64,000 bases of DNA. Origin: Glandiceps talaboti (taxonomy: Eukaryota; Hemichordata; Enteropneusta; Spengelidae). Below, one piece after another: positions 41,946-52,963 of this stretch. How positions within the stretch are numbered: position 1 is the first letter of the stretch; the number at the start of each line of letters is the position of its first letter. Location: assembly GCF_964340395.1 (NCBI RefSeq), contig NC_135555.1:13580746-13644745 (forward strand), written 5' to 3'. A model generated the notes under the pieces. It did no database searches, was not told the DNA's origin, and saw only the letters and a program-made list of their open reading frames with translations. The translations under genes and the position numbers were made by a program.

Positions 41946-42258
41946 CTTCTACTTCTACCCTACCGTACATGTACTAGACTGCATGTCGCGATGGAATAAA
42001 TTAAGGGTTTGATTCTGTCTGGTGCCCCTTTCACGTTCGTTTGGGGTGAAGAGTCAACACTTAGAATCGAGCCTTTGTATGCAAGTAGGAGTATAGACAT
42101 AGAACCTATTATCATGCAATCAGACCTATATAAACCGTCACGTGACGAATTGCGTCCGCACCAGGATTCTACTTCTGACCAATGATCATAAAAGTCAAAG
42201 ACCCTCTATGACAGAGACTGATATAATTCTTGGAGTAGTAATTACATCATGACATAGT

Positions 42259-43650
42259 TCAATTACGCACTATTCTTTTCTTTCGTGTTCTATCTGGCAG
42301 TGCGTCTTGAAAATCTAATTTAGAAAACCCTCTTGAATCTTTGCGGGCAAATTTCAATTGAAGTTGTTCAGGGTCAGTTCTTCCTCTGTCGGCAATCATT
42401 TCTCCAATGTTCTTATCTTCCTTACCCCATCTAAGATAACGGCAATATTTCATTTCAGCAAACATATTAATATAGTCGTCCTCGTCGTCTTTCGCTTCCT
42501 GTAGACTTTGTTGAATTTTATCCATATTAAGACCGAGTTCTTTAGCATGTTTATGTAATTTGGCCTGCCATTTCCCCATACCGCTACGAACTTGAGCGGG
42601 GTTTCCGGGTGTATCGGGTTCCTTCTCGAAATGCACTCGTGGCCGTGATTGCTGTTCGTAAATAGTTGGAGGTAAGGTTGACGATATCCTCCTCTCACCG
42701 TTTGTCTGATTCCGTGACGTCAGGACATTATCTCCGTTAGAAGTTCTTCTGGACCCTAGCTGGAACGCGTTGACGACTTGAAAAGACATCCGTCTATGTT
42801 TAATGTCCTCCCTGGGTGAAGTCGGAGAGTCGGCGGCTATGTGCTCCTTTTCTCCAATCTTCGCAGATTTAGTGCGTCGTATTGGTGGCTTTGGTACCTG
42901 ATTCCTCTGTGGTGGTGCTGATAATGCTCGTCCAGGAAAAATGGTACTGATACTATTTCGTCGAGGTTTGGCAGCAGCATTAGGCATATTTTGAGAAGGT
43001 CCACTTGTAAATGTAAAATTCGTTGTTGGTGTGGCAGCTAAAGTTATTCGCCTTTCTTTAACTATACCCGAGAAACTGTCAGTGTCTCTTTTTGTCAGTT
43101 GTGCATCATTTGAAATTAGTCTGTCTCCAAACAGATTTTGATTGTCTAAATCTTCAGTATCATTCTGACCTTCATTATCTTCTTGAACTTCAATGATATC
43201 ATCATCAATTTTTAAATGGTCAAGAAGTTGCTGAAAATGTCTCAGATTATTCAAATCGTCGGCACAGAACGTGGACAGACGTCTCTTGGACATCGGGTTG
43301 TACCTCTCACTCACCGACTTAGCTCGTGTACGTATGATCTTCTTCGGTAGCAGTGACTGTAACTCCTGAGGTGTGGGCAAAGTCACTGACCGTGATCTTG
43401 TTAAATAATACGGCAAATTGTCCGGTTTTGGCAGCCTGGGTACAGGAACACCTTTCGCACTTGCTTTCCATATTTGTTCCTTGGAATCACGAATCCTGGT
43501 GTTTCGAGCACGTTCTAACGTCTTAATTTCATCTACAAGTCGTTTATCATGTTGTTTGTTCAACATATGTGCCTTACTGAAAGCCCTCATTGACTGCTGT
43601 TTCCATTTTGCTTGGTTCGTCTGGCGTCTTAAACTTTGCTTGGCCAACAT
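42259..43650 (-). CDS. Intronless gene, unknown function, CRYLRWGKED C-terminal motif (paralog of 48176-50230)
   Basis: A single open frame encodes 463 aa, too long for chance in this AT-rich DNA and with normal coding composition. The N terminus is basic and probably helical (residues 1-75, many K/R/Q). The middle is Ser/Pro/Arg-rich and likely disordered, with repeated RR(M/I)S-type sites that suit basophilic kinases. An acidic patch lies near residues 155-175. A conserved-looking block follows, with GKWQAKLHKHAKELGLN (about 355-375), an acidic helix, then CRYLRWGKED at about residues 403-412. The tail is strongly basic and ends IVRN. No known domain is recognised. The same CRYxRWGKxD block ends the neighbouring gene on the same strand, so the two are probably tandem duplicates. 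No intron signals are needed, though a 5' UTR intron cannot be excluded. Function is not assigned. Confidence 0.8.
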   Translation of the reverse strand: MLAKQSLRRQTNQAKWKQQSMRAFSKAHMLNKQHDKRLVDEIKTLERARNTRIRDSKEQIWKASAKGVPVPRLPKPDNLPYYLTRSRSVTLPTPQELQSLLPKKIIRTRAKSVSERYNPMSKRRLSTFCADDLNNLRHFQQLLDHLKIDDDIIEVQEDNEGQNDTEDLDNQNLFGDRLISNDAQLTKRDTDSFSGIVKERRITLAATPTTNFTFTSGPSQNMPNAAAKPRRNSISTIFPGRALSAPPQRNQVPKPPIRRTKSAKIGEKEHIAADSPTSPREDIKHRRMSFQVVNAFQLGSRRTSNGDNVLTSRNQTNGERRISSTLPPTIYEQQSRPRVHFEKEPDTPGNPAQVRSGMGKWQAKLHKHAKELGLNMDKIQQSLQEAKDDEDDYINMFAEMKYCRYLRWGKEDKNIGEMIADRGRTDPEQLQLKFARKDSRGFSKLDFQDALPDRTRKKRIVRN

Positions 43651-44639
43651 TTTGATGTGTGGTGGGACTTGCTATCACACGTAACACCAATCTCTACCAT
43701 AGAACGTTGTCTTCATTGTGGTCTACAGCCAGCTTACTCACCACTGTTTAACTCTGTTATGACGCTCTCCGATGTGTAGCTATGCTTTGTGACATAACTC
43801 ACACAAATAAAGAAGTGCACCGGGAAAGCCAGTATTGGTAATCGATTACAAAACGAAACCAACTCATAAATGATCAATACAAGTAAACAAAAGATACAAA
43901 GATAGGGTGCCGATTAGAGAGAGACTTTATTCTGACGTCAGCATTAGCTCTTTTTTGTACATCTCAATCGTTTGAAAATAACGGAACTAATAAAATACTT
44001 CAGAGATAAATTATTCATGATTCCAAAATTGCCGAACAGAGAAAGTCGCTCCAATCCACACGATACAGCAAAATGGTGACGTCATATCATATATACGTCA
44101 CCATTTGCAACAACCCCGCCCCTAGGCCCTCCCACACACACTATACACTGCACTTTTTGGTTTCGTTATCAGTGTTTTCAATGTAAACGGAGACCAATCT
44201 AGCTTTTAGAATTATCCGTTTTAAAAACTTAATGTCTGTCTGTATGTCTACCTGTCTATTTAACCTTCAGATGATATTCGTGCTGCAAAGTATGTTGATA
44301 AAAAGGGCGAATTAGATTAAAGTCCATATCAACTGTTTAGCTCAGATTATGGTTTGATGTAAAGCAGTGTCCTGTATCGCATATCAATATGTGTCATTGA
44401 AATACAACCTTTTCATTTATATTTTCAATATTATTTTTTACAAATCAACAAAGTCAAAATTATGTAGTACTACAAGTTCAATGGATTGATGTGATTATTT
44501 CATCAACAGGTTATGAGAATTTGGCAACCACGTGTACAAACTACGTGTATACGTACATTTCCTTACATGACCTAGCTTAAATTTCGGAATTCAATTTTCT
44601 CCATTTATAGACTTATGTTATAAAACATCAACATTTTAG

Positions 44640-44699
44640 AAGTGATGAATTCAAGGAAGATGTGCTATACGAGTTTCCAAAGGTTGTGGCTATTATATG
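44640..44699 (+). other. Isolated exon-like segment between the two intronless paralogs
   Basis: Sixty nucleotides sit between attttag and gtaagt and read SDEFKEDVLYEFPKVVAIIW in one open frame. The donor is strong, while the acceptor tract is poor in pyrimidines. No neighbouring exon was found. It may be an orphan or decayed exon, or chance. Confidence 0.2.
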
Positions 44700-45853
44700 G
44701 TAAGTTGATGTGTTAAAGTCGCTACATGAATACCATATTGATCTGATATAGCTAAGCAGTAAGATATGACAACTGATTCGACGTCCTCAAACTGTGATAG
44801 CAACGTGCGTAGCTATACTGAGGAAAGACGATATTTCGTAACGTAAGTTAGGTCGTGCAAACAATCGATGAGGCTGGCTATACATGTATATCCTGGATAC
44901 ATATCTATATAACTACCAACTTGCATCACTCATTTGATACTGGGCTAAGACGTTGAAATAGATGGTGTATACATGTTTACTAACTAAAGGATGACGTTTC
45001 CTTTCAAAAATTCAAAATAAACTAAAACTCAAATAAAAAAACCCACAATTTCAAGTTGTTGTTAGATACTGTAGATATTTTCAAAATATATTTTCATGTA
45101 ATGTATATTTTGCAAAAGATATTAAACACGGGAATGTAGGGTGTTACATATCGTGGCAATATCGATCGGAACGTTGACTTTAAGTACAAACAGATCAATA
45201 CACTTACGACGGGGTGGGTCGATACATTAATTAGCACTCCAGGCAGACATACATTGTAATTACTAGAAAGTTAAACACCCACCCCTTATTTTCCTTGCGA
45301 TTGCAATTGAAATAAAACCTTATAAGATCCATCATTCTAATATCATTGAAATAAAATAAGATTTCATTCTGCATGGTCATATGACTTTTGATGTAGTGCT
45401 ATCTATATCTCGGGGTAGCATCTGGTAGGTGAAGCGGCAGCAAAGATTGTATGTGTGACAGATATCCCCAGAATGTATATCTACGCAGTGCTCCTGGTAC
45501 GTTATGAGAAATTTAAAATGAGTGTGTGTTATTTTAACTTGTAGTTTGTATTTTTAACTACAGGTGGACATGTAAAATACTCACGTGACACGACGTGTAC
45601 TACTTTCACTACCACCTGATAAAGACACTACGTTACTGTTTTTAATAAGATCAAGTGTAAAAGGTCATCGAGTATAGCAGTAATTTACCTTTTTGTGGTG
45701 ATCACACTTAGTTTCAAGAAAGAATACTACCACTTGTTGCATAGTCCGTTTATCTCTCCCCTACCTTTTCCCCATCCCCGGCCCCCTATCTGTTTGTCCC
45801 TTTGTCTTTGTCTTTATCTGTCTTAACCTCCTCCACGTACACCTGTCAATATT

Positions 45854-45968
<115 letters not shown>

Positions 45969-47189
45969 GCCATTATTTGGTTTTCCCTGTCTTGTCCATG
46001 CAAGGGGGGGGGCACTATTCGGATCCTTCGATTGTAGTATTTAGTGCATTGCTAGAAAATTATGGCGCTGATACTTGTAGAATTCAGACTCTGATTTATA
46101 CACTTATTTCGACAATGCATTATATGCTACACTTGGGCATTGGAACAAGACGATCATTGCTTTGTTCACTCGATGACGTTAAAATGATCATGATAAGAGT
46201 GGTAAAACAAGAAAATTAAAGGAATACTACAAAAACGTCAAAAAAGTGCGCCCTTCTCAGCGCCCTCACATGGCAAACTTGAGATAAAGTAAGTTTATCT
46301 TTTCCTATTTGCCGAGTTCAAAGATCTTCTGGGTCACGTCTTCCTTAGCCATATCAATACATACTAAACAAAATACTAATCGATTACACGTTTGAAAAAA
46401 TTATTTCCTGTATGTTGCGTTACTAAAGTTTATTGTCTTTCGTAATATCTATTGTTTGTTTTTCTTTTACATACCATAAAACATATAATTATTATATTAA
46501 GATTACTAGACAGAATAGCCAATACGATACATCAATTTATATTTAGTCAAAATGTTGCTAACAAACTCACTTTAACATATCAAACCTGGAAAGATTATTA
46601 TTTAACAATATTTTAGGATTGGAGGTGAACAAAGCTGGCATTATTAGATATTCAAAAAATTTGTACGGATATTGTGTATACATGTATGTGTGATTCAATT
46701 TCATGATGAACCTGTGACGTCACAGGATAAAGGAGACCTTGGCTCTTATCTCAGAAAGGAATCGTCCGTCACTTACAGTAATCGAATATCGCTAATCAAG
46801 TAGGAACCTTCAGGATATCTTATACATGTAATCCCATACCACTTTCTTTGTAGTCTGAGATGTAATATATACTTTTTGAAAGAAAAAGAATATTTATCAA
46901 CACTAGTGTTAGAATTAACATATGTTAATTCTATCGAAAATTAGCTTTATACATTGCACGGTCTAGAATTACGAGCAAGTATTGGGAACAGATTATCGGT
47001 CTCGTTAGTATCTGCTTAAAATTAAAAAACTGCCTATAGATTTTATACTAGAAAATATTGTGGTGTCTGTGTATTTCTTGTTGATGTAAAATGTCCCCCA
47101 ACAGTCTACTAAAGGACTGTATTCACATAATTACTGTGTTATACGTTTTACCGTGCTTACCATACGGCATGTTGTTATGCAATAAAGAT

Positions 47190-47194
47190 TGAAA

Positions 47195-47274
<80 letters not shown>

Positions 47275-47308
47275 TCTGGTTGGTTGGTTGATTGATTGAT
47301 TGATTGAC
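47190..47308. repeat. (GATT)n tetranucleotide repeat
   Basis: GATT units interrupted once by TTCTGGTTGGTTG. Same motif as 23686-24043. Confidence 0.95.
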
Positions 47309-48175
47309 GGAGTAAATAAATAAAGAAAGACAGTCTACAAAACAAGAATAAATGTTCTGCCCTTGTACATATATTCTGCATACCTCCTCAACTGTTCACT
47401 CGAAGATTTGCCCAATATTCTAAAAATTGAAAATGAACTAAAGAAAATAAAGGATTCGGAAACAGGCATTTAGAAGAGAGAAGACAGTTAATAGTCACCT
47501 ATTAAAATATTATAAAGGGCAGCAATATATGTGTTACTTTTGGAGTATTTGTGTTACTAAATGACTTGCATGTTGTAGTATCAATGTTCTACATCGTTGT
47601 TCAACTTGAATGACAGCTAGCTTCGTACGATGATCGATCCACAGGTGGCCTTCAGAAACTAGTTTTAGTGTGTGTGAAAATATTGCCGTGATTGTCAAAA
47701 GTCGAAATATAGCGATACTGACAATTAAGTGGAGCTAGTTAGTTCTTAAGCATTCGTCTTTCCCGATGAAGGTAACACTGGAATTTGTTGACAGGTAAAA
47801 CAACGTTTCGGGAGAATCGACCGGTTGTCTGTAAAGTGTGTAATACTCAATAAACTAAAATTATTTTTAATCACAATTTCACACAACATGGTTGATTCCT
47901 CATGTGCCTTTAGTTTAGCAATAATGTTTTAATATTTCACAATTATTTTATGAATTACTGAGTTTAAATTATGTCTGCAGACACTGTCTGAGGTACGGGC
48001 ACTTTAGTTCTATAAAACAATTTTAAATACAACTTTTATAACACAAAATTAGAGTATTTCAGAACTTTGTGAAATTAATCATGTTCTCCGGCACATTCTT
48101 CCTAAGTATGACCAAGTAGAACTGGTCAGACGTTGAATGCTCGACGTCAACTTCTCGCGGTATTCCGCGAGATTT

Positions 48176-50230
48176 TTAACCGAAAAGCTGCAGGTCTTCA
48201 TACTCTTCTAAACGTCGAAGTATTTCTCTGTCTTTCTTTCCCCAACGAATATATCGACAAGTCCTCATTTTGAGAAGGAGCTCTGTAATCTGAACTTCGT
48301 GTTCTTCTAAGATGATTGGTTGAGGAGGAGGCTTTGAAACCTGGTTCCAGGCCACGCATGACGTCACGAAAGGACTTTCTTCAGGTCGACGAAATTCTGG
48401 AAGCAGAAATGGCGGTTCAGTTTTCTTTTTCCCTGTATCAAGATTACTCTCGTCTGTTTCTTTTTCAGTCCCATTTTCTTCTTGATGTAATCTTCTTGGC
48501 GTTACAGGTCGTTCTTCCTCCATGATGTTTTTGATGCGAAGTCTAAATTCTTCATCGGTTAGAAAGTCTGAGTTGGACTGTCGTTCCCCGGATTTGTAGA
48601 AATATCCGTTCGGCAACGTTTTTATACCCGAAGTTCCCATGTTCCGATGTTCTCCATCCTGCACCCCATCTCCTTCAATTATGTCCCCTCCCTCGTTTAT
48701 TTCTGTGTCACTTGCTTTATTTTGAGAATTAGGCGTTGTTTTGAATCCCCTCTTTCCCCTCCATTTACTACCGCCTCTAGGCGATGACGAAGAAAGATCC
48801 TGTACACCCAGTTCCCTTGGGCGAGGGCTTCCAACGCGTGGACTGATAGCGGATAATGGTGCTTTTTTCTTCTTTTTTCTCTTAATAAGTTTTCCCTTTG
48901 ACTTGATTATTCCTCCAAGTGTCCTCCACGGAGGTAATTTATCTACAACACTTTGAAGTTCATCTTGGATATCGTGTAACTTACTAGCCTGGAACTCTTC
49001 TATGATCTCACTTGATACCAGTGCACCAGTGGTTTGAATCGGACCTGGTGAAATTATGCGAACAGTTTCAAGACCATTGGTCTGAAAACTAACACTTTTC
49101 TTGGTTGTCCCGTCCCTTGCAGAATCTCCCCGCTTACCCTTTAATGAACTAGGTATGCGAGTAAGCGTTGGTGAATAATTCGTACAATCAATAGCAACCA
49201 TGTCATCACCAGTGGAGCCATCGCCGTTTAAATTTCTTCTCTGAGATTCCTGCTCACTCTCAATGATCGGTGAGAGACGCGTAGTCGTAGAACTTGATCT
49301 GCTTGAACCGTCTTCCAGTGTGGCTTCATTATCTATTATATTACTTTTTTCATCCCTTTGTTCTTCTTTGTTCCCATCATCCCTTTCACCCAGGTTATTT
49401 TTAGACTGTTTTTTATTTTGATTCAATTTATTTCTCTTCTTAATGTTCGTGTCTCCGTCACCTTTGACCTGCTTATTATATGACGTTTCATCTTCGTCAA
49501 ACAAAGAATACATGAGCTGTGATGCAGTTGGAAGTCTATTCTTTCCTCCTTTCTGCATCTGTAACGATGGCAACCGATGTGGTGTCTTTTCTAGGTACAC
49601 ATCATCCATTGCTGCAGTTGGTATAACATGAAAAGCGACCGGGAATGGTTGAGTGTGAGCTCGTAAGAAATCTCTTGTCGTCATGCCAACATGTGCGGAG
49701 TATGCCGGAGATAGCTTTCGAGGTGTTAAATCGCTGTCACCACTCTCTGCAAGTGATAGTACTCTGTTGATATCAATTTTAGGCACATTTCCATTTCTCC
49801 CTGCACTCATTTGTCTCGAAACTCTACTCTGAAGTTGTTCTTGGATGATCTGTCTCGCCAATTCAGCTTTAGTTTGCTGTATAGTCTGGTAGTCCATCAA
49901 GACACTGTCTGCCGTTGCCAAGGAAGATAAATTTATGTTTCCCAAACCTCTCTTACCTCTCGAACTCCCGGAACCACTTCTCAGTTCTCTCGGTGATCTC
50001 TTTCTTTTCATCATCATTTCTGGGTCGTAGTTCGGGAACATTCCCTTGTTGTAGGAAGATAGCTTATTTGTGATGTTTTTGTAGAACGTATCTGGATGTT
50101 CATACGCATTGTTGTATCTGTTAACGGCATTCCGAGTTTCCGTCATTTGGTAGTAGGACTCTCGGGTAAAATCAGACTGGTTTCGAGGGAATTTCACCCC
50201 TTCAAATTTCCTGACAGTGTTCCAAGACAT
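48176..50230 (-). CDS. Intronless gene, unknown function, CRYIRWGKKD C-terminal motif (paralog of 42259-43650)
   Basis: A single open frame encodes 684 aa, beginning MSWNTVRKFEGVKFPRNQ. The N-terminal ~75 residues look folded or helical. The rest is largely charged, with Ser/Arg/Lys-rich stretches, a poly-acid and Gln/Asn-rich part (about 255-310), a basic GKLIKRKKKKK cluster (about 450-460) and several possible phosphosites such as KKSVSFQ. The last 45 residues form a conserved-looking block, QITELLLKMRTCRYIRWGKK, with the cysteine at residue 658 and the chain ending 27 residues later in DLQLFG. The other gene with this block lies 4.5 kb downstream on the same strand. No signal peptide or membrane segment is seen. 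I recognise no named family. A nuclear, cytoskeletal or ciliary role would be a guess. Confidence 0.8.
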   Translation of the reverse strand: MSWNTVRKFEGVKFPRNQSDFTRESYYQMTETRNAVNRYNNAYEHPDTFYKNITNKLSSYNKGMFPNYDPEMMMKRKRSPRELRSGSGSSRGKRGLGNINLSSLATADSVLMDYQTIQQTKAELARQIIQEQLQSRVSRQMSAGRNGNVPKIDINRVLSLAESGDSDLTPRKLSPAYSAHVGMTTRDFLRAHTQPFPVAFHVIPTAAMDDVYLEKTPHRLPSLQMQKGGKNRLPTASQLMYSLFDEDETSYNKQVKGDGDTNIKKRNKLNQNKKQSKNNLGERDDGNKEEQRDEKSNIIDNEATLEDGSSRSSSTTTRLSPIIESEQESQRRNLNGDGSTGDDMVAIDCTNYSPTLTRIPSSLKGKRGDSARDGTTKKSVSFQTNGLETVRIISPGPIQTTGALVSSEIIEEFQASKLHDIQDELQSVVDKLPPWRTLGGIIKSKGKLIKRKKKKKAPLSAISPRVGSPRPRELGVQDLSSSSPRGGSKWRGKRGFKTTPNSQNKASDTEINEGGDIIEGDGVQDGEHRNMGTSGIKTLPNGYFYKSGERQSNSDFLTDEEFRLRIKNIMEEERPVTPRRLHQEENGTEKETDESNLDTGKKKTEPPFLLPEFRRPEESPFVTSCVAWNQVSKPPPQPIILEEHEVQITELLLKMRTCRYIRWGKKDREILRRLEEYEDLQLFG

Positions 50231-50691
50231 TTTGTAATTATGCTATTACAGCTACGTACGTTAATATACCAGGCAACTTTTTCCCTGTAACCTTCGCACC
50301 GCAAAGTTCCAAGGTAAACTGGCGAACTTCTGCTATAGCGACCACTTTCTCGCGTTTTGAGTCGTGATAAACTTAAAGTTTATTATTATCAAGACGGTAA
50401 AATTGAAAAGGTTGTTGATTTCACCTCTCTTTGTTCATTGTCGTCCATTATACAATGAATAGTTGTTAATTAAAAGTGTATTACACCGTATCAGTTCCCT
50501 TGGTCGTCAGTTCATGACTTACATTGATGTGCGCTGTATGAAGACAATGTAACAATTCAAAACGAAAATATTAATGATAGTGGAAGAATACCCATTAGGC
50601 CCTAATGAAACGTTTCCAACAACTTTTATAATTTCAGTAGTTATAATTCTTTTGTCCTGAGTTCACACTATAGCATAGGTGTTATAGAACT

Positions 50692-50748
<57 letters not shown>

Positions 50749-50749
50749 C

Positions 50750-50806
<57 letters not shown>

Positions 50807-52963
50807 GATTTCAGATCTGATCTGATATTCATCAGATAGTAACGCATAAACAACTATGCATGTTGACAGCAAAATTCTCTGATATAGTTAACTATACAAT
50901 CTTTTTATAATCTTATTGGTTCTTGGATTTTTATAAGTAATAGGTTGTCTTTTTTCTTCAATTTTCTGTTGTTGGAAACGTTTCAAAAGTCCTTGATGAT
51001 AAACTTAATTATACTGTAAACTGTCGTCATCAAGGACCGTCCTTTGGGAACGAAAATGATCACTGCCATGTCATCAACACTTTAGATTGACTAGAAGTAT
51101 TACTGAATTGTTTTTATCGATTGTTAGATATGTTAACTTTGAATATCACATACACATATATCAGCCTACTACAAACTCACCATAGACCCTCCACGGTCTA
51201 TGCTCACCCTGATCTAGAATAATCCAGAACTTACGCCCAAATAAGCCTAGTATTAAAATTCAATAAAAAGTGCAACGAATCCAACTTTGAATCCGAGGCT
51301 AATAACTCGAACTTGATTAAACAGACGAAAATATAATTGATTTACATGTAAATTTTACATATTATATCTGATTAACTTATTGTGAAAAGATCGTCGAATT
51401 TGAGGGGCTGCTTTGTGTTTTATATCAATTGGACTTTTACCTTTTTATTTAAGCTTATTGCTCGTTCATTCGTCATTCAGTCACATCAACGGCAAATCCG
51501 TATTCTCCGGATTTGAAAGCGATGCATAATCAGAAGCCAAGTAGCGTTTGTGAGGAATTTGCGCAACGAACAAACAAAAGCGCCAGATTTGAACGTTGGA
51601 ACCGGAAGAAGGTCCACTTTCCACAAAATTAGTGATTATGTCCACAGTATTCATATTCATCATGTAATATTGCGATAACACCATCCATAAAATTGTTCTG
51701 TAATTATCAAGTAGTTTTCAAGTGATCGCCTGCAGTAATATGTTCGTAGATCGAACGAATCGGTAACGTAGAGTGAAGATATCTTGTCTGAACTTGCGCA
51801 AACGTCACTGTACAAAATATTACAACAACAAGTTATCACTCCGTAAAAGTTTATAAGGAACGTTCTACATGAAGGTGAAAGTTTTCTACAGCTGCTTCAA
51901 CGTAAAACTGTTCTCTCCAGAATAAAAAGGACCATCCATTTTGACCCCACCGCACCAAACACAGAAGGTAAGAGTTTGTTTTGATCAAAATTTAAAATGC
52001 AGTGCACTTCGGATGTGGTCATTGTGGACACATGTTGCAACGTTTCAGCGGTATTTAACTCACGTATAACAACAAAGTTAAAGACACCAGACCAAAATAA
52101 CAAAATTATTTTCCACACGTGTAAACATTTTAAAGGCATACATAAACACTTCTGAACATTAACCCAAATACAAATTAATACAAAAAATTATTTAAAAAAA
52201 ACCCCAAATTAATCTTTGAATTCTAAAACATGTTGGAAGTAATGTAAACTATATCATTTTGAACTTTCTCAGTGTTGCTTGTAGCTTGTGTCAATGCATT
52301 AAATTCTCTTACTCAATCTGCCTTCCAAGTTTTTTGATGTTCCTATGGTACTATGAGCTCATCCTGCATTTACATGTTGAACTCACCCCAATTCAATGTC
52401 TTTTGACAGTTTATATCTGTCCATAAATAACCCAGTCATCCCTAAGATAGAACTCTTTTATAATTTGTACTTCAGTGTTCTGTTAGTATTTCAATTGTAC
52501 TACTTTGACTTCACATAGCAAAGAATTTTTTTTAACTCTTACAAACTTTCAGTTCTGGGAATATGAACCAGTCACTGAGTCAGCCATAGGCACAGCAGTG
52601 GGTGGGCATAGACGGCAGCCTCAGACCACACACACTTACTTGTGCTCAGATGGTACAGCTATTCACTCCTATCTCTTAAACACAAGGCTGTAATGTTATA
52701 AAGTATGGTATGACATGTCAAGATTGAGATGGGTTGATAATGAGACAGGATGAAGTTGCAATGGGTTAACAATGGGATACAATGATGTGGGATGGTTGAA
52801 AAGTTGAGATTTGGATGGGTTGATAATGGAACAAGTTGGTTAGAAATGAGACAAGATGATGAGTGGAGATTGGGACAAAATAATTAAGAGTTGATGATGT
52901 CTACTAAGTCTGTCTTTTATAATAAGATGATAGAACTTCTGTTCATTTTTTACATTGTAACAG
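50231..52963. other. Intergenic region between the 684-aa gene and LRRCC1
   Basis: Divergent 5' ends. It holds a (GA)n/(GACA)n tract and a degenerate GATGGGTTGATAATG repeat (about 52720-52890). No coding exon is supported. A 5' UTR exon of LRRCC1 must lie upstream of the acceptor at 52963. Confidence 0.4.
50692..50806. repeat. (GA)n and (GACA)n compound microsatellite
   Basis: A GA run followed by GACA units, the complement of the CT/CTGT compound seen at 32872. Confidence 0.97.

Larger units (their letters stand above)
40557..42258. other. Intergenic region between SLC5 and the 463-aa gene
   Basis: No coding exon. It holds a one-arm copy of the 9663-10007 element (41027-41153), a 30-bp copy of the neighbouring CDS end (41812-41841) and a small inverted repeat (41857-41945). 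Confidence 0.5.
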
